This document shows, piece by piece, positions 7,556 through 16,850 of a stretch of DNA of 64,000 bases. Positions within the stretch are counted from its first letter, which is position 1, and every line of letters begins with the position of its first letter. Source of the stretch: an uncultured Ruminiclostridium sp. GTDB taxonomy: Bacteria; Bacillota; Clostridia; Oscillospirales; Ruminococcaceae. The stretch is from NCBI GenBank assembly GCA_934490165.1, contig CAKSTB010000001.1, positions 124,001 through 188,000 of the forward strand, in the 5' to 3' direction. The notes beneath the pieces are model-generated. The model saw only the letters and a list, made by a program, of their open reading frames with translations. It did not search any database and was not told where the DNA came from. Both the position numbers and the translations under genes were made by a program.

Positions 7556-9400
7556 TCACGAATCGAACTGCGAGTTGTAAAGCTCGGCATAGAAGCCGTT
7601 TTTTGCTAAAAGCTCTTCGTGATCTCCCTGTTCGATTATATCGCCGTCCTTAAGCACGAGTATAAGGTCTGCGTCTTTTATCGTTGACAAGCGATGTGCG
7701 ATGATAAAGCTTGTTCTGCCTCTCATCAGATTATCCATCGCCTTTTGTATCTGTATCTCGGTGCGGGTATCGACTGAGCTTGTAGCCTCATCAAGTATGA
7801 GTATCTTGTTGTTTGCAAGAATTGCTCTTGCAATTGTCAGGAGCTGTTTCTGACCCTGTGATACATTTGAAGCTTCCTCGTTGAGCTCCATATCATATCC
7901 GCCCGGAAGTGTTCTTATAAAGTGATCGACATGAGCCGCCTTTGCCGCCGCGATAACTTCTTCATCGGTAGCGTCAAGTTTACCGTAGCGGATATTTTCC
8001 ATAATTGTGCCCTTGAACAGCCATGTATCCTGAAGCACCATTCCGAACAACTCTCTCAGCTCGCTTCTGTCAAAGTCGGCAATATCATATCCATCTACCA
8101 GTATCCTGCCGCTGTTAAGCTCGTAGAAACGCATAAGGAGTTTTACGATAGTAGTCTTTCCTGCACCGGTAGGACCGACAATTGCTATCTTCTGACCCTG
8201 CTTTACCTCAGCGCTGAAATCGTTGATGATTATCTTTTCGGGATCGTATCCGAAACGGACGTGCTCAAATGTCACATCACCTGTTATATCAAGTGTCGTT
8301 ACATTTCTTGTATTGCCCGATGTATCGGTGAGCATTGCGTGCTCCTTTGCGGTCTGTATCTCTTCATTTTCGGCAAGGAACTCAAATACACGTTCTGCCG
8401 CGGCCGCCGTTGACTGGAGCATACTTGACACCTGTGCAAGCTGAGTTATCGGCTGTGTGAAGTTCTTTACATACTGAATAAACGACAGTATATCTCCGAC
8501 CATAATAGTTCCGTTCGCGGCAAGGAAACCGCCGAGCACTGCAACTCCTACATAGCCGAGATTTCCGACAAAGGTCATAATCGGCATCATAATGCCTGAG
8601 AAGAACTGCGACTTCCACGCCGATTTGTATAAAACATCGTTTGCTTCGTCAAAGTCTTTTATTACACGCTCTTCCCTGTTGAACGCCTTTACGATATTAT
8701 GACCGCCGTAGATCTCTTCTACCTGACCGTTGATATGACCGAGATATTCCTGTTGTGACTTGAAGTACTTTTGCGATATCTTGACAACTATCAGCACAAG
8801 TGCAAGCGATACCGGCAAAATCAGAAGCGCCACAAGCGTCATAAGCGGGCTTATCGACAGCATCATTACAAGTACGCCGATAATAGTTGTTATCGATGTA
8901 ACAAGCTGTGTTATGCTCTGATTAAGGTTCTGAGCGAGCGTATCGACATCGTTTGTTACTCTTGAAAGGGCTTCGCCGTGAGTACTGCGATCAAAGTAGT
9001 TCATCGGCAGACGGTTTATCTTGGCGATAAGCTCCTTACGCAGTCTGTAGCTGACTTTCTGCGAAACGCCCGTCATCAGCCAACCCTGTATGAATGAGCA
9101 GATACTGCTGATAAGGTAGAAGCCTATAAGCAGAAGCAGTATTGAGCCGAGCGCGTCAAAATTCACATCGCCTGTGCCGTTCACCTTAGCGATAATGCCG
9201 TTAAATATTTCGGTTGTGGCGTTACCCATCAGCTTAGGACCTATGATATTGAAAACAGTTGATGTAATAGCAAAAATTACAACAAAGATAAGGGCAAGCT
9301 TATATTCACTCATGTATTTTACGAGCTTGCCGATACTGCCTTTAAAATCCTTTGCCTTTTCCACGGGAGCACCGGGTCCTCTTCTGTGAGAATTACTCAT
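7556..9400 (-). CDS. ABC exporter half-transporter, consensus-site subunit
   Basis: A 614-residue half-transporter: a six-helix membrane domain (residues 35-330) and an ATPase domain. Walker A is GPTGAGKT near 410, the signature is NVSQGQ, Walker B is ILILDEATSS with the catalytic Glu, and the switch is IIAHRLST. The start is the ATG at 9400 behind AAGGGGG; an ATG at 9421 falls upstream of that site. It overlaps the upstream half-transporter gene by 8 bases. The two form a heterodimeric exporter of the BmrCD/TM287-288 kind. This subunit supplies the good Walker B, and its altered signature (VSQGQ) would face the partner's degenerate site. The substrate is unknown; multidrug or lipid-like export is usual for the family. 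Confidence 0.93.
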   Translation of the reverse strand: MSNSHRRGPGAPVEKAKDFKGSIGKLVKYMSEYKLALIFVVIFAITSTVFNIIGPKLMGNATTEIFNGIIAKVNGTGDVNFDALGSILLLLIGFYLISSICSFIQGWLMTGVSQKVSYRLRKELIAKINRLPMNYFDRSTHGEALSRVTNDVDTLAQNLNQSITQLVTSITTIIGVLVMMLSISPLMTLVALLILPVSLALVLIVVKISQKYFKSQQEYLGHINGQVEEIYGGHNIVKAFNREERVIKDFDEANDVLYKSAWKSQFFSGIMMPIMTFVGNLGYVGVAVLGGFLAANGTIMVGDILSFIQYVKNFTQPITQLAQVSSMLQSTAAAAERVFEFLAENEEIQTAKEHAMLTDTSGNTRNVTTLDITGDVTFEHVRFGYDPEKIIINDFSAEVKQGQKIAIVGPTGAGKTTIVKLLMRFYELNSGRILVDGYDIADFDRSELRELFGMVLQDTWLFKGTIMENIRYGKLDATDEEVIAAAKAAHVDHFIRTLPGGYDMELNEEASNVSQGQKQLLTIARAILANNKILILDEATSSVDTRTEIQIQKAMDNLMRGRTSFIIAHRLSTIKDADLILVLKDGDIIEQGDHEELLAKNGFYAELYNSQFDS

Positions 9401-11705
9401 TGTCGGTAACCCCCTTTGCATTGTCTATTGCCGCAAGATCTTTCTGCGATAACTGCGAGTGGGCTATCTGCCTGTAAACTTCACAGCTTTTCATAAGCTG
9501 CTCGTGAGTTCCTATGCCGGCGATCCTGCCTTCATCAAGCACGACTATCTTATCTGCGTTAAGGATAGTGCTTATACGCTGAGCAACGATTATTATCGTG
9601 CAGTCGTGAATATTGTCGGCAAGTGCTTTTCTGAGCTTCACATCGGTCTTGAAATCAAGTGCCGAGAAGCTGTCGTCAAACAGGTATATCTTCGGTTCTT
9701 TTGCTATTGCACGGGCAATTGACAGACGCTGTTTCTGTCCGCCTGAAACGTTCGTACCGCCCTGAGAAACAGGTTCATTGTATTTCTGCGGCTTACTGTC
9801 AATAAATTCAGACGACTGCGAAACATCGGCGGCAAGCTTTACTGTTTTCTCGCTTGCGTTTTCCGCGCCGAACTTTATATTGCTGTCGATAGTGCCTGAG
9901 AACAATACGCCCTTCTGCGGTACAAGACCGATTATATCATGAAGAGAATGCTGTGTCACATCTCTTATGTCAGTACCGTCGATCGCGATCCTGCCTTTTG
10001 TAACGTCAAACGACCTCGGGATAAGATTTATAAGCGTTGACTTGCCGCTTCCCGTACTGCCGATTATAGCGGTTGTTTCACCCGCATTTGCGGTAAAGCT
10101 GATGTCAGTCAGCACATCTTCATCTGCATCGGGATAGCGGAATGATACGTTCTCAAAAGCAACATTGCCTTTGAGTGCGGATTTATCGAAAGCTGCCGCA
10201 CCCGGTTTATCTTCTATACTCTTCTTTGCTGTTATGACCTCGTTTATTCTGTCCGCCGAAACTGCAGCTCTGGGGAGCATTATCGATATCATAGTCAGCA
10301 TCAAAAACGACATTACTATCTGCATTGTGTATGTGATAAACGCCATCATATCGCCGACCTGGAGTGAACCGTCCGATATCTGACCTGCGCCTACCCATAT
10401 GATAAGAACCGTGATAAGGTTCATTATCATCATCATAAGCGGCATCATAAACGTCATTGTGCGGTTAGTGAACAGCATTGTTGAAGTAAGATCCTTGTTA
10501 GCGTTATCAAATCTGTCCTCTTCATACTTTTCACGGCTGAAAGCACGGATAACGGGAAGACCTGTCAGTATCTCCCTTGCGACTAGGTTCAGCCTGTCGA
10601 CAAGCTTCTGCATAAGCTTGAACTTGGGCATAGCGACCTTCATCAGCACCAGTACAACGGCAAGTATAACAATAACCGCAAGTGCAATGATCCACGCCAT
10701 ACCCGTACCTGTAGTCACTACCATAAATACGCCGCCTATACCGAGTATGGGCGCATAGATAACCATTCTGAGCAGCATTACGATAACCATCTGTATCTGC
10801 TGTATATCGTTTGTGCTTCTTGTAATTAGGCTTGCTGTAGAGAACTTGTCTATCTCGGCACTGGAGAAACCAACTACATTCTTGAATACCTTAGCTCGCA
10901 AGTCCCTGCCGACCTTTGCCGCTGTCGTTGCCGCAAAGAAGCCGACAATTACAGACACTGCCATCATAAGAAGAGCGATAAGCAACATTTTACCGCCTGT
11001 AGTAAGCAGATAGTTCTGTTGCAAGGCGTTCATATCAACGCCGAGAGATGAATATTCGTTCTTTACAAAAAGCACAGCCGACTGCTCGGTTATTGTACCG
11101 GGCATATCTGACAATTTATCAAGTGAAACGGACAGATCCGTATCACCCATAGCACCTGTACCTGCAAGTGCGGTAAGGACATTCAGCGCATTCGCCTTAT
11201 CGACTTCAATTCCGAGAGCCTGTCCCGCCTGCTCGTATGATGTGAACGGTAATGCCGCACCCTGCTCTCCTATCATAGCCGAAAACGCATCAAACGACAG
11301 CTCACTCAGCATTTCAGCCGCAGTCATAGGTATTCCCACGGCATCGATAAGAGCTTGTTTTTCTTCAGCGTTAAGGTCATTCAGAAAATATACATCGGCG
11401 TCTTTTGACGCGGGATATGTGTTTTTCTGTTCATCTGTAGCATTGCCTGCGCTTACAAGCGTATAGCTCTTTTCGAGAATGCTTTTCTGCTCTTCGTTCA
11501 TAAGCACTTTCAGTGCGTTATAACCGTCAACAGTGAGTGCACCTGCCGCCGCATCTTCGATACCGCCGTTTTGTATACCGATATCTACTATATCCGATGT
11601 ATACTTCGGCAAAGTAAGATCGCCCCACGCCTGTATCACAAGCAGGACGATAATAAGTAAGACCTGCGGTATACTGTTTTTCAGATACCCGAATATTTTA
11701 AACAA
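9393..11705 (-). CDS. ABC exporter half-transporter, degenerate-site subunit with large extracellular insert
   Basis: A 770-residue half-transporter. Membrane helix 1 (residues 12-30) is followed by about 200 hydrophilic residues before helix 2 near 238, an outside loop much larger than in standard exporters. The ATPase domain has Walker A GSTGSGKST near 550 and a canonical NVSGGQ signature. Walker B ends in DD (YLFDDSFSALD) in place of DE, and the switch histidine is replaced (IIVAQRIST). These are the marks of the degenerate ATP site in heterodimeric exporters. The start is TTG at 11705 with AAGGAAG upstream. It follows the marR gene by 15 bases and overlaps the second half-transporter by 8 bases, so all three form one operon. 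Confidence 0.92.
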   Translation of the reverse strand: MFKIFGYLKNSIPQVLLIIVLLVIQAWGDLTLPKYTSDIVDIGIQNGGIEDAAAGALTVDGYNALKVLMNEEQKSILEKSYTLVSAGNATDEQKNTYPASKDADVYFLNDLNAEEKQALIDAVGIPMTAAEMLSELSFDAFSAMIGEQGAALPFTSYEQAGQALGIEVDKANALNVLTALAGTGAMGDTDLSVSLDKLSDMPGTITEQSAVLFVKNEYSSLGVDMNALQQNYLLTTGGKMLLIALLMMAVSVIVGFFAATTAAKVGRDLRAKVFKNVVGFSSAEIDKFSTASLITRSTNDIQQIQMVIVMLLRMVIYAPILGIGGVFMVVTTGTGMAWIIALAVIVILAVVLVLMKVAMPKFKLMQKLVDRLNLVAREILTGLPVIRAFSREKYEEDRFDNANKDLTSTMLFTNRTMTFMMPLMMMIMNLITVLIIWVGAGQISDGSLQVGDMMAFITYTMQIVMSFLMLTMISIMLPRAAVSADRINEVITAKKSIEDKPGAAAFDKSALKGNVAFENVSFRYPDADEDVLTDISFTANAGETTAIIGSTGSGKSTLINLIPRSFDVTKGRIAIDGTDIRDVTQHSLHDIIGLVPQKGVLFSGTIDSNIKFGAENASEKTVKLAADVSQSSEFIDSKPQKYNEPVSQGGTNVSGGQKQRLSIARAIAKEPKIYLFDDSFSALDFKTDVKLRKALADNIHDCTIIIVAQRISTILNADKIVVLDEGRIAGIGTHEQLMKSCEVYRQIAHSQLSQKDLAAIDNAKGVTDNE

Positions 11706-11720
11706 ACCTTATGCTTCCTT

Positions 11721-12176
11721 TCACTTAGTCTTTATTTCGGCAGACTTGTCATAGGCATCGGCAAAACGCAGTACGAGTTCTATAAGCTTGTCGGTGTCTT
11801 CTTCACCGAGTATTTTTGCTATATTTTCAAGCCGTGTGAATATCTCGTTATACTTTGCTCTTGCAGTTGCTCTGCCGTTTTCGGTAAGCTTGATATATGT
11901 TACCCTTCTGTCGTCCTTTAATACAACACGCTCAACATAGCCCTTGTCCTCAAGCTTGTTTATTGTCTGAGAGAGATTGGGTCTTGTGAAATTGAGATAG
12001 CTGTTGAGCTCACTGAGTCCGAAAAGCTCTGTGCCGGGCTTTTCCGCGACTATCTGAGTCATCGCCCAGAATACACCTGTTTCGCTTGCGTTAAGCCCCT
12101 CCATTATTCTGTACTGCCTTGGCTGAGCCGAAAACTTGCCAAGTGCAATTATAAGTCTCATTATTCTGTCGTCCAT
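11721..12176 (-). CDS. MarR-family transcriptional regulator
   Basis: A 151-residue winged-helix protein with the MarR layout: N-terminal helices, recognition helix around LNFTRPNLSQTINKLEDKGYVER, the wing DDRRVTYIKLTENG and C-terminal dimerisation helices. The start is the ATG at 12176 behind AGGAGG; the longer frame to 12230 has no ribosome site. It is the first gene of the operon with the two ABC exporter genes, so it most likely represses them and itself until a ligand binds, as is common for such operons. The ligand cannot be read from sequence. Its promoter overlaps that of the divergent flavoprotein gene, so it may influence both. Confidence 0.92.
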   Translation of the reverse strand: MDDRIMRLIIALGKFSAQPRQYRIMEGLNASETGVFWAMTQIVAEKPGTELFGLSELNSYLNFTRPNLSQTINKLEDKGYVERVVLKDDRRVTYIKLTENGRATARAKYNEIFTRLENIAKILGEEDTDKLIELVLRFADAYDKSAEIKTK

Positions 12177-12235
12177 TTTAATATCCTCCTGTTCTGAGCA
12201 GATTTTCCCATATAATCTGCATATAAGCAAACCTC

Positions 12236-12275
12236 TTGCTTACCGAATGATAATATGGTATACTTTTTATGTTAA
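12236..12275. promoter_or_regulatory. Overlapping divergent promoters, marR operon and flavoprotein gene
   Basis: Minus strand: TTAACA, 17 bases, TATCAT (12275 to 12247) for marR. Plus strand: TTGCTT, 17 bases, TATACT (12236-12264) for the flavoprotein at 12316. The two elements interleave, so only one polymerase can occupy the region. GTTAA at 12271 and TTAAC at 12292 form a possible spaced operator. Confidence 0.7.
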
Positions 12276-12315
12276 CCGATTATAAATTTAATTAACTTCT
12301 TTGAACGGAGCAGAA

Positions 12316-13542
12316 ATGAAAACAATTGATATCGATATAGCTATTATCGGCGGCGGTGCATCGGGGCTTGTTGCCGGCATTGCCGCTTCGCGTTACGGCT
12401 GTAACAATATAACCATACTTGAAAAACTGCCGAGAGTCGGCAAAAAAATATTATCTACCGGTAACGGGCGGTGTAACCTTACAAACAGCTCGATCTCGGC
12501 AGGCGACTATGACGGCGACACCGGGTTATTGTCATATATAAGCGGTGATACAGAAAGCTCTGAGGAGTTCTTCTCTTCCCTGGGTCTTATCTGCAAAGCC
12601 GATGACACAGGCAGAGTTTACCCATATAGCAATGCGGCTACATCGGTGCTTGACGCGCTGCGCTTTGCCGCCGATTTTGCGGGTATCAACACGATATGTG
12701 ACTGCCGGGTGACCGACATAATAAAGACAAAGCGCGGCTTTTTGCTGACATCGGGCGACAATAAGATAAGTGCAAAACGCGTGATACTTGCTGCAGGCGG
12801 AAAAGCCGCACCGTCGCTCGGCACAACAGGTGACGGATATGAGCTGTGTAAAAAGCTCGGTCACTCAGTAATTAAGCTCTACCCTGCGTTAGCCCCGATA
12901 CGAACCGATGTCGGACTTGTAAAAGCAATCAAGGGACTGCGCGTTGCCGCCGATGTTTCTCTGATCGCAGACGGCAAGGTCATTGACAGACAGTCGGGTG
13001 AAGTCCAGTTCACGGACGGTGCACTATCCGGTATATGCATATTCAATCTGTCGGCAAAAGCCGCAAAATATGTAGATAAGGGCGAGATATCGCTTGATAC
13101 AGCGCCTACACTCGGCAAAGAGGAGCTCTACGGCATAATCAAAAGCTCGGCGGAGATAAGAGCTACTCTTCCTTGCGAGGAGCTTCTGACAGGGATATAT
13201 CACAAGCGCATAGGACAGGCTATGCTGAAAAAGGCGGGTATAGCCTTTACTAAGACTTGCGGAGAAATAACGCCAAAAGAAATATCTGTTCTTTGCTCTG
13301 CCGCAAAGGACAGTCGTTATCCTATAAAAGGCGTGTCCGACTGGAGTCTTGCGCAGATAACCTGCGGCGGTATCCCTGCGAGCGAGGTTTCAGACAGGCT
13401 CGAATCACTCAAAGCAGGCGGTATGTATCTCTGCGGTGAGATACTGAATATTCAGGGAAAATGCGGCGGATATAATCTCGACTGGGCTTGGAAAAGCGGT
13501 TATACCGCAGGAATGAACGCAAGTTTATCTTTATCGGAGTAA
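12316..13542 (+). CDS. BaiN/HI0933-family flavoprotein (NAD(P)/FAD-dependent oxidoreductase)
   Basis: A 408-residue flavoprotein of the HI0933/YhiN/BaiN family. The N-terminal FAD motif is IGGGASGLVAGIAAS, followed by the family motif KKILSTGNGRCNLTN. Near the C-terminus is GGYNLDWAWKSGYTAG, the closing FAD contact. Members are probable flavin reductases; one relative, BaiN, acts in bile acid dehydroxylation, but most are uncharacterised and no substrate is claimed here. The start is the ATG at 12316 with GGAG 5 bases upstream; the TTG at 12301 has no ribosome site. It is divergent from marR and followed, with only 3 bases between, by a second flavoprotein gene, so the two form an operon. Confidence 0.88.
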   Translation: MKTIDIDIAIIGGGASGLVAGIAASRYGCNNITILEKLPRVGKKILSTGNGRCNLTNSSISAGDYDGDTGLLSYISGDTESSEEFFSSLGLICKADDTGRVYPYSNAATSVLDALRFAADFAGINTICDCRVTDIIKTKRGFLLTSGDNKISAKRVILAAGGKAAPSLGTTGDGYELCKKLGHSVIKLYPALAPIRTDVGLVKAIKGLRVAADVSLIADGKVIDRQSGEVQFTDGALSGICIFNLSAKAAKYVDKGEISLDTAPTLGKEELYGIIKSSAEIRATLPCEELLTGIYHKRIGQAMLKKAGIAFTKTCGEITPKEISVLCSAAKDSRYPIKGVSDWSLAQITCGGIPASEVSDRLESLKAGGMYLCGEILNIQGKCGGYNLDWAWKSGYTAGMNASLSLSE

Positions 13543-13545
13543 GTG

Positions 13546-15150
13546 ATGATAAAATACAGTAATATAAAAATGCCGCTTGAACACACAAAAGATGACATAG
13601 CGGCATTTATAAACAAAAAGGTTAAATCGGTTCAGCTTAAAGCTTCCGAACTGAAAATAATAAAAAGATCCGTTGACGCACGACATAAGGATGATATTCA
13701 CTTTGTCTATGCCGTGGCGTTTTCCTGTGATAACGAAAACAACATAATAAGAAAGAATACAGGCAACAAAAATATATCACTGTATAAAGAAGTACCGTAT
13801 TCTCTACCCAAAAAAGCAAGACTGTCAAAGCGCCCCGTGATAATCGGCTTCGGACCTGCGGGAATGTTTGCAGCACTGTATCTTGCGCAGTGCGGTGTAC
13901 GTCCGATAGTGCTTGAACGCGGGCTTGACGTAGACAGCCGCAAGGAGAAGGTGCGCTTATTCTGGGAGAAAGGTATACTTGATACAGAGTGCAACGTGCA
14001 GTTCGGTGAGGGCGGCGCGGGTACTTTTTCAGACGGTAAGCTGAATACAGGTGTAAACGACCCGTTATCGCGGATAGTGTTTGAAGAGTTTGTCCGTCAC
14101 GGTGCGCCCGAAGAAATCATATATGACGCAAAGCCGCATATAGGAACGGATAAGCTGTCTGAAACGGTCAAGAGTATCAGAAATGATATTATTTCACTTG
14201 GCGGCGAGGTTATATTTGGGGCTAAATTCACGGGATATGATACCGAAAACGGCTCAGTAAAATCAGTGACCTATGAAAAAAACGGTGCTCAGAACACTAT
14301 CGAAACAGATAAAGTGATACTTGCCATAGGTCACAGTGCGCGAGATGTATTCTATATGCTGAAAAATCGCAACGTGAGTATGCAACCAAAGAACTTCTCG
14401 GTCGGTGTCAGGATCGAGCACAGACAGTGCGACCTTGACCGCAGTATGTACGGCGATATGAGCGGACACCCTGCGCTCCCTGCCGCAGATTACAAGCTTT
14501 CTGTGCACGATGAAACAGGCAGAGGTATCTATACGTTCTGTATGTGCCCGGGCGGTGTGGTTACTGCTTCATCTTCCGAAGAAGAAACGATAGTCACCAA
14601 TGGTATGAGCTATTATGCCAGAAACGGCGAAAATGCAAACAGTGCCGTTCTTGTCGGAATTACCCCCGATGATTTTAACAAAGACGATATTATGGCAGGT
14701 GTTGAACTGCAACGAAAAATAGAAAAAGCCGCATACAAAGCGGCAGGCGGCAATTATAAAGCACCTGTAGCCCTGGTAGGCGACTTCCTCGATAAACGTA
14801 CTTCCGAAAAATTCGGCAATGTGACCCCGACATACCCTATCGGTACAGCGTTTGTACTCCCCGATGAATATCTGCCGGACTTTGTATGCGATGCACTCAG
14901 ATTTGCACTGCCGCAGTTTGCTAAGAAAATAAGCTGTTTCGGCTTGCCCGATGCCGTTATGACAGGACCTGAAACGCGTAGCTCGTCACCTGTCCGCATA
15001 GTAAGGGATAATACGCTTTCATCTGTCAGCGTGAACGGCTTATACCCTTGCGGCGAGGGTGCGGGATATGCGGGCGGTATCGTCACCGCCGCAATGGACG
15101 GTCTGAGGTGCGCTATGGCTGTGCTCGGCAGAGATTTTGCAAAGCGCTAA
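13546..15150 (+). CDS. FAD-dependent dehydrogenase, COG2509-type
   Basis: A 534-residue FAD-dependent oxidoreductase. An N-terminal region of about 90 residues precedes the dinucleotide-binding motif IGFGPAGMFAALYLA near 100. Also seen are VQFGEGGAGTFSDGKLNTG and a C-terminal GLYPCGEGAGYAGGIVTAA. Proteins of this family are widespread in Clostridia and of unknown substrate. The start is the ATG at 13546 with GGAG 6 bases upstream; the GTG at 13543 is too close to that site. The stop overlaps the stop of sigE on the other strand by 4 bases, so the two genes converge with no room for a terminator. Confidence 0.87.
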   Translation: MIKYSNIKMPLEHTKDDIAAFINKKVKSVQLKASELKIIKRSVDARHKDDIHFVYAVAFSCDNENNIIRKNTGNKNISLYKEVPYSLPKKARLSKRPVIIGFGPAGMFAALYLAQCGVRPIVLERGLDVDSRKEKVRLFWEKGILDTECNVQFGEGGAGTFSDGKLNTGVNDPLSRIVFEEFVRHGAPEEIIYDAKPHIGTDKLSETVKSIRNDIISLGGEVIFGAKFTGYDTENGSVKSVTYEKNGAQNTIETDKVILAIGHSARDVFYMLKNRNVSMQPKNFSVGVRIEHRQCDLDRSMYGDMSGHPALPAADYKLSVHDETGRGIYTFCMCPGGVVTASSSEEETIVTNGMSYYARNGENANSAVLVGITPDDFNKDDIMAGVELQRKIEKAAYKAAGGNYKAPVALVGDFLDKRTSEKFGNVTPTYPIGTAFVLPDEYLPDFVCDALRFALPQFAKKISCFGLPDAVMTGPETRSSSPVRIVRDNTLSSVSVNGLYPCGEGAGYAGGIVTAAMDGLRCAMAVLGRDFAKR

Positions 15151-15866
15151 CTGCACAGGCTCTCCATATCCTTTTTGAGCCGCTTTATAATGCGCTTTTC
15201 AAGACGAGAAATATAACTCTGGGAGATCCCGATCATATCGGCGACCTCCTTTTGTGTTTTTTCGGGGCGGTTATTGAGTCCGAAACGCAGTTCCATTATC
15301 AGCTTTTCCCTTTCGTCAAGCTTTTCTACCGCTTCAAGCAGTACACGCTTTTCCGCTTCATTTTCAATGTTGACGCTTACCGTATCATCATCTGTGCCGA
15401 GAATGTCGGACAAAAGCAGTTCGTTTCCGTCCCAGTCGACATTCAGCGGTTCGTCTATAGACACTTCGAGCTTCTGCTGATTTGTTTTTCTGAGATACAT
15501 AAGTATCTCGTTTTCGATACAGCGTGAAGCATAGGTCGCAAGCTTTATATTCTTCTCAACGCTGAATGTGTTTACCGCCTTTATAAGCCCTATAGTGCCG
15601 ATAGATATCAGGTCTTCAATGCCGATACCGGTACTTTCAAATTTCTTTGCTATGTACACAACAAGCCGCAGGTTATGAACAATAAGCGTTTCTCTTGCTT
15701 TTTCAAAATCATTTTCAAGCATAGCAAGCGTTTTTGCTTCTTCTTCCTTTGAAAGCGGCGGAGGTAAGGTTTCTGCGCCGTTTATGTAGTCTATTTCACA
15801 TTTTCCCACAGCGGACATACGCAGTTTTTGTATCAGTCCGCTGATAATTTCTATTACTTTCAGCAT
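15147..15866 (-). CDS. sigE: Sporulation sigma factor SigE
   Basis: A 239-residue sigma-70 family factor. Region 2 contains DLISIGTIGLIKAVNTF and the -10 recognition helix; region 4 has the helix-turn-helix QKEVADMIGISQSYISRLEKR. The N-terminal 25 or so residues ahead of region 1.2 form a pro-sequence that SpoIIGA would remove, as in Bacillus SigE, which acts in the mother cell. The ATG at 15866 with GAGGTG upstream is preferred to the GTG at 15881, which overlaps the spoIIGA stop. The adjacent spoIIGA gene makes the call firm. It shows that the organism belongs to a spore-forming lineage; whether it sporulates cannot be told. Confidence 0.95.
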   Translation of the reverse strand: MLKVIEIISGLIQKLRMSAVGKCEIDYINGAETLPPPLSKEEEAKTLAMLENDFEKARETLIVHNLRLVVYIAKKFESTGIGIEDLISIGTIGLIKAVNTFSVEKNIKLATYASRCIENEILMYLRKTNQQKLEVSIDEPLNVDWDGNELLLSDILGTDDDTVSVNIENEAEKRVLLEAVEKLDEREKLIMELRFGLNNRPEKTQKEVADMIGISQSYISRLEKRIIKRLKKDMESLCS

Positions 15867-15877
15867 ACTAAAACACC

Positions 15878-16732
15878 TCACACAAGTATTTTCGGATTGA
15901 ATATCGCTTCATACTCCTGTTTTCCGCCAATTACTACACCGATAAGGGCATTCACAGGATACTTTTCTTCTCTTTCATCATTTATGACAACGCTGTCGGC
16001 TCTGAATGTGCAGATAAGTCCGTCCTTGCCGACCGTTGAAAACGGCATAACACGCACGCCTTTTATCATTTCCGTGCACAGCTCTGACAAGTCCTTACTG
16101 CCGTCTATTGCCGCAACGGCAGGCGGCGAAATATCGGCGCAGATATCACGCCTGCATACTATGACAGGAAGCCCGCTGAAGCAGTCAACAAGTCCGTTTC
16201 CGCTGTCTGCAAGCGCTGACAGTCTGCACTGTTTTCCGTTGTTATGTATTTCAACAGTATATTTCTTATCGGTTTTACCGTTTTTGTCAAGTATCAGTCT
16301 TATTATCCTCATTACCGTATATGCGGCGCAGGTGCACAAAATGACCGTCATTGTATCTATTCCGAAATACACGGTACCGTTTATGAACAGCATCTTCATC
16401 GGAGCGGCAAACAGCCATACGCACAGCATCAGCCCCGAAAACTGGAAGTTCACGAAGAGCAGAAACAAAACGCTCTTCATATACTTCAAAAATCCGCCGT
16501 ATCCGAACGCAGTCAGCGCTATAATAAAGCACAGCGTTATTTTAAGCATAGTTAGAGTTATGACCATATCCTGTGGTATGAATATGCTAAGAGAAGCCGC
16601 CCCGCCTATTCCCGCAGATATCAGTTTTCTGTACCATATGACCTTGCGGTGAGTGAGCGCAGATACCGCAAGTATCTGAAAATATGTAACGTACAGGTTT
16701 ATCAGTATAAGTACATCAAGATAAATTACCAT
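15878..16732 (-). CDS. spoIIGA: Sigma-E processing peptidase SpoIIGA
   Basis: A 284-residue membrane protease. The N-terminal half has about five hydrophobic helices; the C-terminal half is a cytoplasmic aspartic protease domain with the motif LADSGNGL near 180 and a later PFSTVGKDGL. SpoIIGA cuts the pro-sequence from SigE once engulfment signalling from the forespore arrives. I choose the ATG at 16732 behind GAGGGG; the TTG at 16738 is too close to it. It lies directly upstream of sigE, the order known from Bacillus and Clostridium. Upstream is a TATAAT (about 16749-16754) without a good -35, which fits an activator-dependent promoter, such as one driven by Spo0A. Confidence 0.93.
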   Translation of the reverse strand: MVIYLDVLILINLYVTYFQILAVSALTHRKVIWYRKLISAGIGGAASLSIFIPQDMVITLTMLKITLCFIIALTAFGYGGFLKYMKSVLFLLFVNFQFSGLMLCVWLFAAPMKMLFINGTVYFGIDTMTVILCTCAAYTVMRIIRLILDKNGKTDKKYTVEIHNNGKQCRLSALADSGNGLVDCFSGLPVIVCRRDICADISPPAVAAIDGSKDLSELCTEMIKGVRVMPFSTVGKDGLICTFRADSVVINDEREEKYPVNALIGVVIGGKQEYEAIFNPKILV

Positions 16733-16796
16733 TTCCAAGCCCCTCGTTTATTATAGGACAAAGGCGGGGAAAAAAGTGTCGGTTTGTGATACGGAT

Positions 16797-16836
16797 ATAA
16801 AAAATCAGCCCGGGAAGTTTTGTTCTTCCCGGACTG
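16797..16836 (-). terminator. Intrinsic terminator after recN
   Basis: Arms 16805-16816 and 16825-16836 (core CCCGGGAAG against CTTCCCGG) with a T run on the minus strand. It lies 14 bases after the recN stop and ends the long asp23-to-recN cluster. Confidence 0.9.
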
Positions 16837-16850
16837 TGTGTATATAATTT

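Noticed and set aside
15828..16652. 274-codon open frame on the plus strand
   Set aside because: It lies antisense to spoIIGA, which has clear family motifs; the frame is a shadow of biased codon use.
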